From assembly GCA_036501535.1 (NCBI GenBank), contig DASYAE010000170.1, forward strand, positions 1 to 41,512: a stretch of DNA of 41,512 bases. The letters are read 5' to 3'. Below are positions 25,371 through 32,534 of this stretch, one piece after another. The position numbers and the translations under genes were made by a program. Below the pieces are notes generated by a model that did no database searches, had not been told where the DNA came from, and saw only the letters and a program-made list of their open reading frames with translations. Positions within the stretch are counted from its first letter, which is position 1. Each line of letters begins with the position of its first letter. This DNA comes from DASYAE01 sp036501535. Lineage in GTDB: Bacteria; Actinomycetota; Actinomycetes; Streptomycetales; Catenulisporaceae.

Positions 25371-26051
25371 TCAGAACATGGAGTTGATCAGGCGGTCCAG
25401 ATTCGGATGCGTCGGGCGCAGCGGGGCGAGGACCGTGTCGACGAGGTGCCGCCAGAGCCGTGCCGACACGGAATCCCTCAAGCGAGTCAGCCCATTGAAG
25501 CTCGCCGACAGCGGTGCGTGCGCGGCGGACTCGTCAGCCATGGTTCGGGCCAGGGCGTCGATGCGGGTATCGGCGGGCACTGTGGCGGCTCGCAACACCA
25601 GGATCGCCAGCGCCGCCACCCGATCCGGGTGTCGGTGGTCGGAATCTTGAAGATGCGCGTCTTCGCGCGCTTCGCTGACTGCCCGCCACGCGAGCAGTTT
25701 TTCGGCCAGTTCCGGCATGTCGCCGCCGAGGGTCAGACAGCTGTCGACCAATTGCGCGGCGATGTCGGCCAGGTGCAGGTGCGCTCCGAACGGGTCGTGG
25801 CCGGCGATCCGGAGCAGATGTGAGCGGGTGATCTGGCCGTTGAGCCGGTCGAACAGGGCCGAGGCCGACTGGGGCCAGCCGGGCAGGTCGTGGACGGTCA
25901 GCCGGGTCTGTTGCGGGGGGATGAGGCGGATGTCGACCGGCGCGGCGCAGAACGGCCGGGTGCACCGGCCCGGGTCGGCACAAGCGTGTCCAGGGTCTGC
26001 TGGTGTCAGGGCACGATCCTGGCGCGGGCGGGGCGATCGGCTGCGGCTCAC
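25371..26051 (-). CDS. Hypothetical protein
   Basis: About 226 residues from GTG 26051. The start is uncertain: a good AGGAGG (26084-26089) lies 33 nt upstream, but no usual start codon follows it at normal spacing. A Cys-rich opening (CADPGRCTRPFC) precedes a helical body rich in Leu/Ala with an HxH-like DSDHRHPDRVAALA segment. No known domain, signal peptide or TM segment was recognised. It lies 40 nt after the ABM monooxygenase gene on the same strand, so the two may be co-transcribed. Confidence 0.5.
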   Translation of the reverse strand: MSRSRSPRPRQDRALTPADPGHACADPGRCTRPFCAAPVDIRLIPPQQTRLTVHDLPGWPQSASALFDRLNGQITRSHLLRIAGHDPFGAHLHLADIAAQLVDSCLTLGGDMPELAEKLLAWRAVSEAREDAHLQDSDHRHPDRVAALAILVLRAATVPADTRIDALARTMADESAAHAPLSASFNGLTRLRDSVSARLWRHLVDTVLAPLRPTHPNLDRLINSMF

Positions 26052-26091
26052 AGACAGATAGTGTGCCCGGTCGCCGGCCCGGACCTCCTGC

Positions 26092-26385
26092 TCAGCCCTC
26101 CGCGCGGATGGCGAGAGTGCGGCGTCGAGGCTCGATGGCCATGTTGTTGGCGGCGGCGGCGTTGGGATGCGAGGCGTAGCGGCGCAGCGCGTCGTCAGCA
26201 TCCTGCCGGCTGGCCCATAGGCTGACGACGAGCAGGTGTCCCGGGTCGTCGGCATCGACCAGCAGGTCATGGCTCAGATAGCCGTCGAAGCCGAGCATGT
26301 CGCGCCAGATGGCTTCGGTCACCGCCTGTCCGTCAGCCGCCTGTGCGGCGGCGAAGCGGGACTCCCAGATCGAGTAGATCGCCAT
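26092..26385 (-). CDS. ABM-type (antibiotic biosynthesis monooxygenase fold) small protein
   Basis: 97 residues from ATG 26385 (MAIYSIWESRF); a longer in-frame start at 26418 is less family-like. It shows the dimeric alpha/beta-barrel pattern of ABM proteins: a first strand IYSIWESRF, a helix, GFDGYLSHDLLVDADDP, and LLVVSLWASRQDADDALRRY. Members include cofactor-free quinol monooxygenases, heme-degrading enzymes and proteins of unknown activity. The C-terminal MAIEPRRRTLAIRAEG is basic. It is divergent from the zinc-ribbon protein at 26457. Confidence 0.75.
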   Translation of the reverse strand: MAIYSIWESRFAAAQAADGQAVTEAIWRDMLGFDGYLSHDLLVDADDPGHLLVVSLWASRQDADDALRRYASHPNAAAANNMAIEPRRRTLAIRAEG

Positions 26386-26456
26386 GACTGCTGCTTCGCC
26401 GCACCGGCACCACCGCAACCGCGTCCGTACCCCGATCGAGGCAGGAGAGCTTCGCC

Positions 26457-27302
26457 ATGATCCCCCACTACGACGGCTTGAGCTGCGTTCCGGCGCATCT
26501 TGCCACCGCTAATAAGCTCGCGGCGCTTGACCTGCCGCGCAAACCCGGCGAGCCCGTCGCGACGGTGACGATCGCCAGACGGCTCGGTAAGGACATCGTC
26601 TCCAACCTTTACGATATCGCCGCCGCCCCGCCCACCGAGGACAGCGCGCCGCAGCTCGAGGCTTCGGCCGCCGGCCGCGCGTTCGCCGCCTGTACCGGGT
26701 GCGGCGCCCGCCCCGACACCGGGCTGAGCCAGGGGACCGGCCAGTGTGAGGCCTGCCGGCACCTCGAAGCGCTGCGCACGGCGCACCGAGAGGCGCAGCG
26801 GCGCCGCGACCAGGCACAGGTCTGGGCGGCTGAGCGCGTGGCCGATGCGGCCACGCTGGTGGTCTGGATCGACGAGCACACCCCGCCCCCGGCGCCGTCC
26901 GGCCGGGCACGCAAACCGAACGCGCACACCCTGACCGCCGTGACCGCGCAGGGCGACGGCTTGCTGCGGCTGACCTACCGCCTGCTGGGCGTCGGACCGC
27001 GGGTGCGCTCCGTGCCCGATGGTGCGGTGGCCTTCGACGACGCGACCGCCGCGGTGGGCGCGCTCGGACAGCGGCAGTTCGTCACCTGGACATACCTCAA
27101 CCTGTTGCATATGGTCCAGCTCGCCACCGGGCACGGTACGTCCCTCGCTGCGCACGGCGCTGCACTGGACACGTACGCCTCCTGGTGGCGCGGTGATATC
27201 GACCCGCACACCGCCCGGATCCGCCCGGCCATCGCGCCGGGCAACGCCGACCGGCTGGCCCTGCTGCTGCGCCGCATCGCCGCTTCCGGCGAGGGCGCTT
27301 GA
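26457..27302 (+). CDS. Hypothetical protein with a CxxC-x14-CxxC zinc ribbon
   Basis: 281 residues; ATG 26457 has an AGGAGAG box at ~9 nt. After an N-terminal segment (PHYDGLSCVPAHLAT) comes CTGC...CEAC, a likely treble/zinc ribbon, then a basic helix (EALRTAHREAQRRRDQAQ) and a C-terminal helical domain with WTYLNLLHMVQLATGHG. No signal peptide. I do not recognise the family; zinc-ribbon plus basic helix would suit nucleic-acid or partner binding (inference). It ends 22 nt before the proposed start of the MerR-tail/methyltransferase gene. Confidence 0.65.
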   Translation: MIPHYDGLSCVPAHLATANKLAALDLPRKPGEPVATVTIARRLGKDIVSNLYDIAAAPPTEDSAPQLEASAAGRAFAACTGCGARPDTGLSQGTGQCEACRHLEALRTAHREAQRRRDQAQVWAAERVADAATLVVWIDEHTPPPAPSGRARKPNAHTLTAVTAQGDGLLRLTYRLLGVGPRVRSVPDGAVAFDDATAAVGALGQRQFVTWTYLNLLHMVQLATGHGTSLAAHGAALDTYASWWRGDIDPHTARIRPAIAPGNADRLALLLRRIAASGEGA

Positions 27303-27324
27303 CCCTCACGCGGCGGCGGCCGAC

Positions 27325-28299
27325 GTGGAGCGGCTGCGGGAGGTGCTGGCCTACCGGCGGCTCGGATTCGGGCTTCGGGAGGTCGCGGACCTGGTCGGCG
27401 ACCGCTCCATCGACACGATCGGCCACCTGCGCCGACTGCGCGGCCTGCTGCTGGAACGGCGTGATCGCGCTGATGCCATGGTGGCGGCCATCGACAGGGA
27501 ACTCGAGGCACGCGCGATGGGAGTGAGGACGACGCCGGAGGAACAGCTGGAGATGCTCGGTGCACGACTGTACGACGCGATCGGCGGCGCTTACACCGCC
27601 ACGCGGCGCACCGAGCCGCGGATCGCCGCGCAGATCTGGGACGCGCTCGGGGACGCGCGGACGGTGCTGAACGTCGGGGCCGGCACCGGTTCGTACGAGC
27701 CCTGCGACCGTGACGTGACCGCGGTGGAGCCGTCGGCGGTCATGCGGTCGCAGCGGCCCGCCGACGCGGCGCCGTGCGTGGCCGCCGCCGCGGAGAGTCT
27801 GCCGTTCGAGGACCGGTCCTTCGACGCCGCGATGGCCGTCTCCACCGTCCACCACTGGCAGGACCCGATCGCCGGGCTGCGCGAGATGCGGCGCGTGGCC
27901 CGCCGCGTGGTGGTGGTCACGTTCGACGTCGACGAGCCCGGATGGCAGGACCGGTTCTGGCTGACCCGCGACTATCTGCCCGAGTTCGCCGGCGTCCTCG
28001 AGCACTTCCCCTCGCTGGCCGCGATGGCCGACGCGATCGCCGCCCACGCGGAACCGGTGCCCATCCCGTGGGACTGCGCCGACGGCCTGTTCGAGGCGTA
28101 CTGGCGCCGACCGGGAGCGTATCTGGAGGATCACGTGCGCCGTGCGATGTCCGTGTGGACGAGGGTCGGGCCGCAGGTCGAGCAGCGGGCGGTGCGAAGC
28201 CTCGGCGATGACCTCGCCTCCGGCCGGTGGGACGAGCGCAACCGCGAACTCGCCGATCTCGACGTGGCAGACCTCGGCCTGCGCCTGCTCGTGGCCTGA
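27325..28299 (+). CDS. MerR-family effector half fused in frame to a SAM methyltransferase
   Basis: 324 residues from GTG 27325. The first ~75 residues match the region just after the HTH in TipA-like MerR regulators: VERLREVLAYRRLGFGLREVA, then HLRRLRGLLLERRDR, then ARAMGVRTTPEEQLEMLG. The DNA-binding winged helix that should precede it is absent; upstream sequence belongs to the zinc-ribbon gene. A SAM methyltransferase follows without a break: GAGTGSYEP (motif I), AMAVSTVHHW, MRRVARRVVVVTFDV. An ATG at 27553 with GGAGG 11 nt upstream could start the methyltransferase alone. Either a fusion pseudo-regulator with enzymatic output, or a decayed MerR gene overlapping a live methyltransferase. 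Substrate unknown. Confidence 0.75.
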   Translation: MERLREVLAYRRLGFGLREVADLVGDRSIDTIGHLRRLRGLLLERRDRADAMVAAIDRELEARAMGVRTTPEEQLEMLGARLYDAIGGAYTATRRTEPRIAAQIWDALGDARTVLNVGAGTGSYEPCDRDVTAVEPSAVMRSQRPADAAPCVAAAAESLPFEDRSFDAAMAVSTVHHWQDPIAGLREMRRVARRVVVVTFDVDEPGWQDRFWLTRDYLPEFAGVLEHFPSLAAMADAIAAHAEPVPIPWDCADGLFEAYWRRPGAYLEDHVRRAMSVWTRVGPQVEQRAVRSLGDDLASGRWDERNRELADLDVADLGLRLLVA

Positions 28300-28378
28300 C
28301 CGCGTTTCACGTCGCGTGTGAGTCAATGGCCTGATCGACGAGTTCCCGGTACGTCGGACGACGCGGCGCGCCGAGCGG

Positions 28379-28421
28379 GCGATCATAACGAGCCGGTTAA
28401 GATGTGCGATCACTGCGATCC
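28379..28421 (+). promoter_or_regulatory. Three GCGATC direct repeats upstream of the DUF4331 operon
   Basis: Copies at 28379-28385, 28406-28412 and 28415-28421 surround a TAAGAT hexamer (28398-28403) usable as a -10. The -35 is weak. A regulator binding region is plausible. Confidence 0.3.
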
Positions 28422-28488
28422 GGCGCTGGGAGCGGGTCCGAAGAGGGGGCGTCGATAGCCACCCGCTCTCAACCGGGAAGGGACGCCA

Positions 28489-28917
28489 ATGGCTCCCCAG
28501 ACTCCTGCGGATCATTCATACCCCGGGCAGACCCGCTCGAACGAAGCGCGTATCGGTGAGTCGCAGACCCTGCCGTTCGACGGACAGGCTCCCGCCCAGG
28601 AACCCCCGCGCCCGATGTCGCGCCGCTCGATCCTGCGCGGTGTCGCGGTCGTCGGCGCGGTCGGGGCCGCCGCGGCGGCCGGCGCGGGCTCGGTCATTGC
28701 GCTGGACCGGCCGACCGCGCAGCCGGCGACGCTGATGCCCGTGTCGAAGCCCGTTGCGATGGCTCCGATGGCGCAGACCGCGATGGCCGGGCCGCTCGTG
28801 GTCTACATCGCGGACACGACCAACGGACTGCTCGACGTGTTCGGGGACACCGGCGCGACGCAGGTCCACAACCCCGCCCTGGTCACTCAGCTCCTGAAGA
28901 ACCTCAAGCTCGTCTAG
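28489..28917 (+). CDS. Small exported protein with twin-arginine signal
   Basis: 142 residues from ATG 28489 (GAAGGG box). A 42-residue polar leader precedes SRRSILRG (Arg45-Arg46) and a hydrophobic Ala/Gly/Val core, the look of a Tat signal; starting at ATG 28615 would give a shorter, classical Tat leader. The mature part has VVYIADTTNGLLDVFGDTG and a helical C-terminus (LVTQLLKNLKLV). No known domain recognised. First gene of an operon with the DUF4331 protein (38 nt) and a His-rich protein, so it may anchor or escort them outside. Confidence 0.75.
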   Translation: MAPQTPADHSYPGQTRSNEARIGESQTLPFDGQAPAQEPPRPMSRRSILRGVAVVGAVGAAAAAGAGSVIALDRPTAQPATLMPVSKPVAMAPMAQTAMAGPLVVYIADTTNGLLDVFGDTGATQVHNPALVTQLLKNLKLV

Positions 28918-28955
28918 CGAGTCTCCGGCACCACCAAACAGACACGGAGTCAGGC

Positions 28956-30347
28956 ATGTCTTCGCACCGTGAGGCCCCCGAGATCAGCAAGGACCCGGTG
29001 GCCGACAGCACCGACGTCTACGCGTTCGTCAGTCCGGACCGCCCCGGCACCGTCACCCTGATCGCGAACTACATCCCGCTCGAGGGGCCGGCCGGCGGCC
29101 CGAACTTCTACGCCTTCGGCGACGACGTCCTGTACGAGATCCACGTCGACAACAACGGGGACTCCGAGCCGGACGTCACCTTCCAGTTCCGGTTCCAGAC
29201 CACCCTGGCCAACACCAACACGTTCCTGTACAACACCGGGCCGATCACGTCGCTGGACAGCCAGAACTGGAACGCCCGGCAGACCTACACGGTGACCAGG
29301 GTGGCCGGCGGCCAGAGCGCGGTGCTGGGGCAGAGCCTGCCCTGCCCGCCGTGCAACATCGGCCCGCTGTCCACGCCGAACTACGCCTCGCTCGCCGCGA
29401 GCGCGGTGAACACCCTGCCCGACGGCATCAAGGTCTTCGCCGGGCAGCGCGCCGAGGGCTTCTACGTGGATCTCGGCGCCGTCTTCGACCTCGGCGACCT
29501 GCGGCCGTTCGAGAACCTGCACGCCCAGTACGGCATGGGGGTGTTCAGCAGCGGCGCGGCCGGGGTGAACGCCACCGCCGCGCTCAACGTCCACTCGATC
29601 GCGCTTCAGCTGCCGCTGGATCAGGTGCTCAGCGGCGGCACGCACAACCAGGTCGCCGACAAGGGCTCGGTGATCGGCGTGTGGACGACCGCGAGCAGGC
29701 AGACCGCGAGCGTCTGGGACGCGCATAAGGGCGCGAACATCGGCGTCGGGCCGTTCCGCCAGGTCTCGCGGCTGGCGAACCCGCTGTTCAACGAGGTGCT
29801 GATCCCCCTGGCGCTGAAGGACGAGTGGAACACGCTGCCGCCGTCCGGCGACAAGCGGTTCGCGGACCGGGTCACCCACCCGGAGCTCGCCTCGCTCCTG
29901 CCGGCGCTCTACCCCGGCGTCTTCCCGAACCTGGCCGCGCTCAACGCCAAGGGCACCGCCCGCGCCGACCTGGAGGCGATCCTGCTCACCGGCATCCCGT
30001 CGGGCATCGTGAGCGGCTTCCAGAACTACACCGGCCCGGTGCTCGCGGACCTGATGCGGCTGAACACGGCCATCCCGGCGTCCACCAGCCCGAACCCGCT
30101 GGGGGTCGTCGGCGGCGACCTGGCCGGCTTCCCGAACGGGCGGCGCGTCTTCGACGACGTGGTCTCCATCGAGCTGCGCGCCATCGCGGGGGTGACCGTC
30201 CCGCTTGTCGACCCGACGTTCACCCCCGATGCGGCCGCAGGGGAGGTCACCGACGGACTGACCATGTCCAGCGTCCCGTCCGGCTACCTGGACGAGTTCC
30301 CCTACCTGGGCGTGCCGTACAGCGGCTTCAGCACCCCGGCGGAATGA
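28956..30347 (+). CDS. DUF4331 domain-containing protein
   Basis: 463 residues; ATG 28956 follows GGAG by 6 nt. It opens with the family's signature SSHREAPEI...DPVADSTDVYAFVSPD and continues with the beta-rich DUF4331 body (NYIPLEGPAGGPNFYAF, DVTFQFRFQT, CNIGPLSTPNY). It has no signal peptide of its own, although many family members are thought to act outside the cell; the Tat-signal neighbour could carry it. It lies between the Tat-signal protein and the His-rich protein. Biochemical role unknown. Confidence 0.88.
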   Translation: MSSHREAPEISKDPVADSTDVYAFVSPDRPGTVTLIANYIPLEGPAGGPNFYAFGDDVLYEIHVDNNGDSEPDVTFQFRFQTTLANTNTFLYNTGPITSLDSQNWNARQTYTVTRVAGGQSAVLGQSLPCPPCNIGPLSTPNYASLAASAVNTLPDGIKVFAGQRAEGFYVDLGAVFDLGDLRPFENLHAQYGMGVFSSGAAGVNATAALNVHSIALQLPLDQVLSGGTHNQVADKGSVIGVWTTASRQTASVWDAHKGANIGVGPFRQVSRLANPLFNEVLIPLALKDEWNTLPPSGDKRFADRVTHPELASLLPALYPGVFPNLAALNAKGTARADLEAILLTGIPSGIVSGFQNYTGPVLADLMRLNTAIPASTSPNPLGVVGGDLAGFPNGRRVFDDVVSIELRAIAGVTVPLVDPTFTPDAAAGEVTDGLTMSSVPSGYLDEFPYLGVPYSGFSTPAE

Positions 30348-30360
30348 GGGTGAGGCAGCG

Positions 30361-30732
30361 ATGCACGGCAGGCACGCGCACGTCCCGGCCGCTTCCACGG
30401 GCCACGCCCACGCCCACGCGTACGGCCCGACCGGCCCCGGCAGCGTCATCCTCGAGCTGGGCGAGCAGATCGGCGCCCTCGTCCTGGAGGTGCCGCCGGG
30501 TCTGGCCGGCCACGAGATCGAGATCAGCCCGGCCGCCGGCGGCCCGCGCGTCCACTCGATGGTGCGGGAGCGGGGGACGGCCGCGGGTGTGAGTCACGCC
30601 GCCGTCTACCCGGCCGTGCCCGCCGGCGAGTACACCGTCTGGCGGGAGGACGGGGTCGCCGCGGGCCGGGTGGCCGTTCGCGGCGGCGAGGTCAGCCTGT
30701 TCCGCTGGTCGGAAGCGACCGCGGCCGTCTGA
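30361..30732 (+). CDS. His-rich small protein of the DUF4331 operon
   Basis: 123 residues; ATG 30361 has a GAGG box and lies 13 nt after the DUF4331 stop. The N-terminus is His/Ala-rich (HGRHAHV, HAHAHAYGP), a possible metal-binding or disordered tail. The rest is a compact beta-sandwich: GSVILELGEQIGALVLEVPP, HEIEISP, AAVYPAVPAGEYTVW, GRVAVRGGEVSLFRW. I recall similar His-tailed proteins beside DUF4331 genes in actinomycetes, but give no function. Last gene before a long hairpin. Confidence 0.72.
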   Translation: MHGRHAHVPAASTGHAHAHAYGPTGPGSVILELGEQIGALVLEVPPGLAGHEIEISPAAGGPRVHSMVRERGTAAGVSHAAVYPAVPAGEYTVWREDGVAAGRVAVRGGEVSLFRWSEATAAV

Positions 30733-30736
30733 CCTT

Positions 30737-30813
30737 CGCGGTCCAGGTGGCAGAGGTCGGGCAGAGTCGGGAGCGACCCCCGGTTCTGTCCGGCCTCTGC
30801 GACCTGGACCGCG
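30737..30813 (+). terminator. Long imperfect hairpin closing the DUF4331 operon
   Basis: 27-nt arms 30738-30764 and 30786-30812 pair at 24 of 27 positions, extended one base outward, with a 21-nt loop that can itself fold (GGG/CCC). It starts 5 nt after the stop. Unusually long for a terminator. Confidence 0.75.
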
Positions 30814-31006
30814 CCCTCTGGGGCGCCGGTATCCGTGCGGGCAGTGATCCGCGCGGGTGCCCGGCGGCGAATCAGGGAAGACCATCCGGGGAAGGGACAA
30901 TGGGACAGCCAGAATGCTCACCGATCAGTGTCTTGATCCTCCCGCGCTGCGGCCGTCCGCGCGCAGGCGAACCGCTGCTTGTCCGCCGCCGGGGCGCCGC
31001 GTTAGC

Positions 31007-31576
31007 GTGACGGTCGTGCAGGACAGTGATGTGCTCCTCGCGGCCCGCCTGGCCGCCGGAGACGATTACGCCTTGGCAGAGGTGTTCGATCGGTTCGCGC
31101 CGGACGTCTACCGCGCGGCGTTCCTCGTCCTGCGCAACGATGCCGCGGCGCAGGACATCGTCCAGGACGTATTCGTCGAACTGTGGCGCCATCCCGACCG
31201 ATACGACCCGGCGTTGGGGACGTTCCCCACGTACCTGACCGTGATCGCCCGGCGGCGCGCGGTGGACGTGGTGCGCAGCGAGGTGCGCCGCGTGGTGCGG
31301 CAGGAGCGCAGCTGCCGGACGGGCGCAGCGGATTCGTCGCCCTCTCCCAGCGAGGAAGTGATCGCTTCACACGTCGCCGACGCGGTGCGCGCCGCCGTCC
31401 GGCTGCTTCCCGACAGCCAGCGCCGGATCGTCGAGCTCGCCTATTTCTGCGGGCTGACATTCAGGGAGGCGGCGAACGTGGCCGGCATCCCTGAAGGCAC
31501 GGCCAAGTCACGGGTGCGGCTCGCCCTGGCCAAGCTGGAGGCCATGCTGGACGCCTCGCTGCTGGAGTCATCATGA
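31007..31576 (+). CDS. ECF-type RNA polymerase sigma factor
   Basis: 189 residues from GTG 31007; GTG 31016 is an alternative. Region 2 is clear (ALAEVFDRFAPDVYRAAFLVLRNDAAAQDIVQDVFVELWRH), with the -10 recognition helix near TFPTYLTVIARRRAVD. Region 4 has LPDSQRRIVELAYFCGLTFREAANVAGIPEGTAKSRV, the -35 recognition HTH. The long upstream stretch (30733-31006) holds a terminator and no gene. The gene overlaps the next by 4 nt (ATGA), so the downstream protein is made in step and may be its anti-sigma or redox sensor partner. Target promoters not identified here. Confidence 0.9.
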   Translation: MTVVQDSDVLLAARLAAGDDYALAEVFDRFAPDVYRAAFLVLRNDAAAQDIVQDVFVELWRHPDRYDPALGTFPTYLTVIARRRAVDVVRSEVRRVVRQERSCRTGAADSSPSPSEEVIASHVADAVRAAVRLLPDSQRRIVELAYFCGLTFREAANVAGIPEGTAKSRVRLALAKLEAMLDASLLESS

Positions 31577-32439
31577 CCGGGGATGCCGGCGGCCAGGCGC
31601 TTCCCGCGGGCCTGCGCGAACGAGTCCTGTCAGCATCCTTGCAGGCCCGCGCCGCCGGCCGGCCCGAACCCGCGCCGGCCGAGATCTCACCCGCCGAGGC
31701 GTTCAGCCGGACGGCCGATGCCTTCCACTTCACGCTGGGACTGCTGAGTGAAGGGCAGTGGGCCGCGCACGCATTGCGCGACCTGGACGTTCAGGGGCTC
31801 GTCGGACACCTGACCGGAGTCGAGGAAGACGTGCACCGCAGCCTGACCGGGGACGGGGACCCGGAGGTGGCCGCGGCGAGTCACGTCGGATCGACACAGC
31901 TCGCAGCCGACCGCCAGGCCGGGCGCCCCGCGGCCCTGACCCGCGCCGAGTGGCGGCGCGCCGCCGACCGCACCATCGAACTCGTACGCACCGCCGATCC
32001 GAGTGCCGAGGTCGCCGTGCACGGCATGCGGTTCCCGCTCGGCCTGCTGCTGATCATCAGGGCACTGGAGATCTGGGTGCACGAGAACGACATCCGCGAG
32101 GCGGTCGGCCTGCCGCCGTCGGCGCCCGAGCCCTCCACGCTGAGCCTCATGACCGGCGCCGCGGCCAACCTGCTCCCGCAGGCGGCCATCCGGGCCAGCC
32201 TGGACGATCCGGTGCAAGTGCATCTCGTGCTGACCGGGCCGGGCGGCGGCACCTGGGACGTCGCGGTCGGCCAGAGCCCGTCGGCCCCGGCCGCCGTCAC
32301 GATCGTGGCCGACGCGGTCGGGTTCTGCCGGCTCGCCGCCAACCGGATCACCGGTGCCGAGCTCGACCCGTACATCACCGGAGACCAGGACCGCGCGACC
32401 GCCGTGCTGGCCGCCGCCTCGGCGCTCGCGCTGGACTGA
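31573..32439 (+). CDS. Maleylpyruvate isomerase-fold (MDMPI/DinB-like) protein coupled to the ECF sigma factor
   Basis: 288 residues; ATG 31573 overlaps the sigma stop (ATGA). An N-terminal leader contains SPAEAFSRTADAFHF, then the DinB-like four-helix bundle with the metal-ligand region GLVGHLTGVEEDVH and a second His at IWVHENDIRE, matching the mycothiol-dependent maleylpyruvate isomerase pattern. The C-terminal half is the SCP2-like alpha/beta domain (VQVHLVLTGPGGGTWDVAV). No TM segment. Several actinobacteria pair ECF sigmas with proteins of this fold, and a metal/mycothiol-sensing anti-sigma role is plausible; enzymatic activity cannot be excluded. Confidence 0.8.
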   Translation: MTGDAGGQALPAGLRERVLSASLQARAAGRPEPAPAEISPAEAFSRTADAFHFTLGLLSEGQWAAHALRDLDVQGLVGHLTGVEEDVHRSLTGDGDPEVAAASHVGSTQLAADRQAGRPAALTRAEWRRAADRTIELVRTADPSAEVAVHGMRFPLGLLLIIRALEIWVHENDIREAVGLPPSAPEPSTLSLMTGAAANLLPQAAIRASLDDPVQVHLVLTGPGGGTWDVAVGQSPSAPAAVTIVADAVGFCRLAANRITGAELDPYITGDQDRATAVLAAASALALD

Positions 32440-32461
32440 GCCGGCGCACTCGGCCCGGCTG

Positions 32462-32502
32462 CGTGGCGGGCGGCTGGCTGTGACTGCCAGCCGCCCGCCA
32501 CG
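32462..32502. terminator. Bidirectional hairpin terminator
   Basis: Perfect 17-bp stem (32462-32478 with 32486-32502), 7-nt loop, between the convergent MDMPI gene (stop 32439) and the GH31 remnant (stop 32535). Confidence 0.85.
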
Positions 32503-32534
32503 GACAGCACGTGCAAGACCCCTGATGGCGGCTC

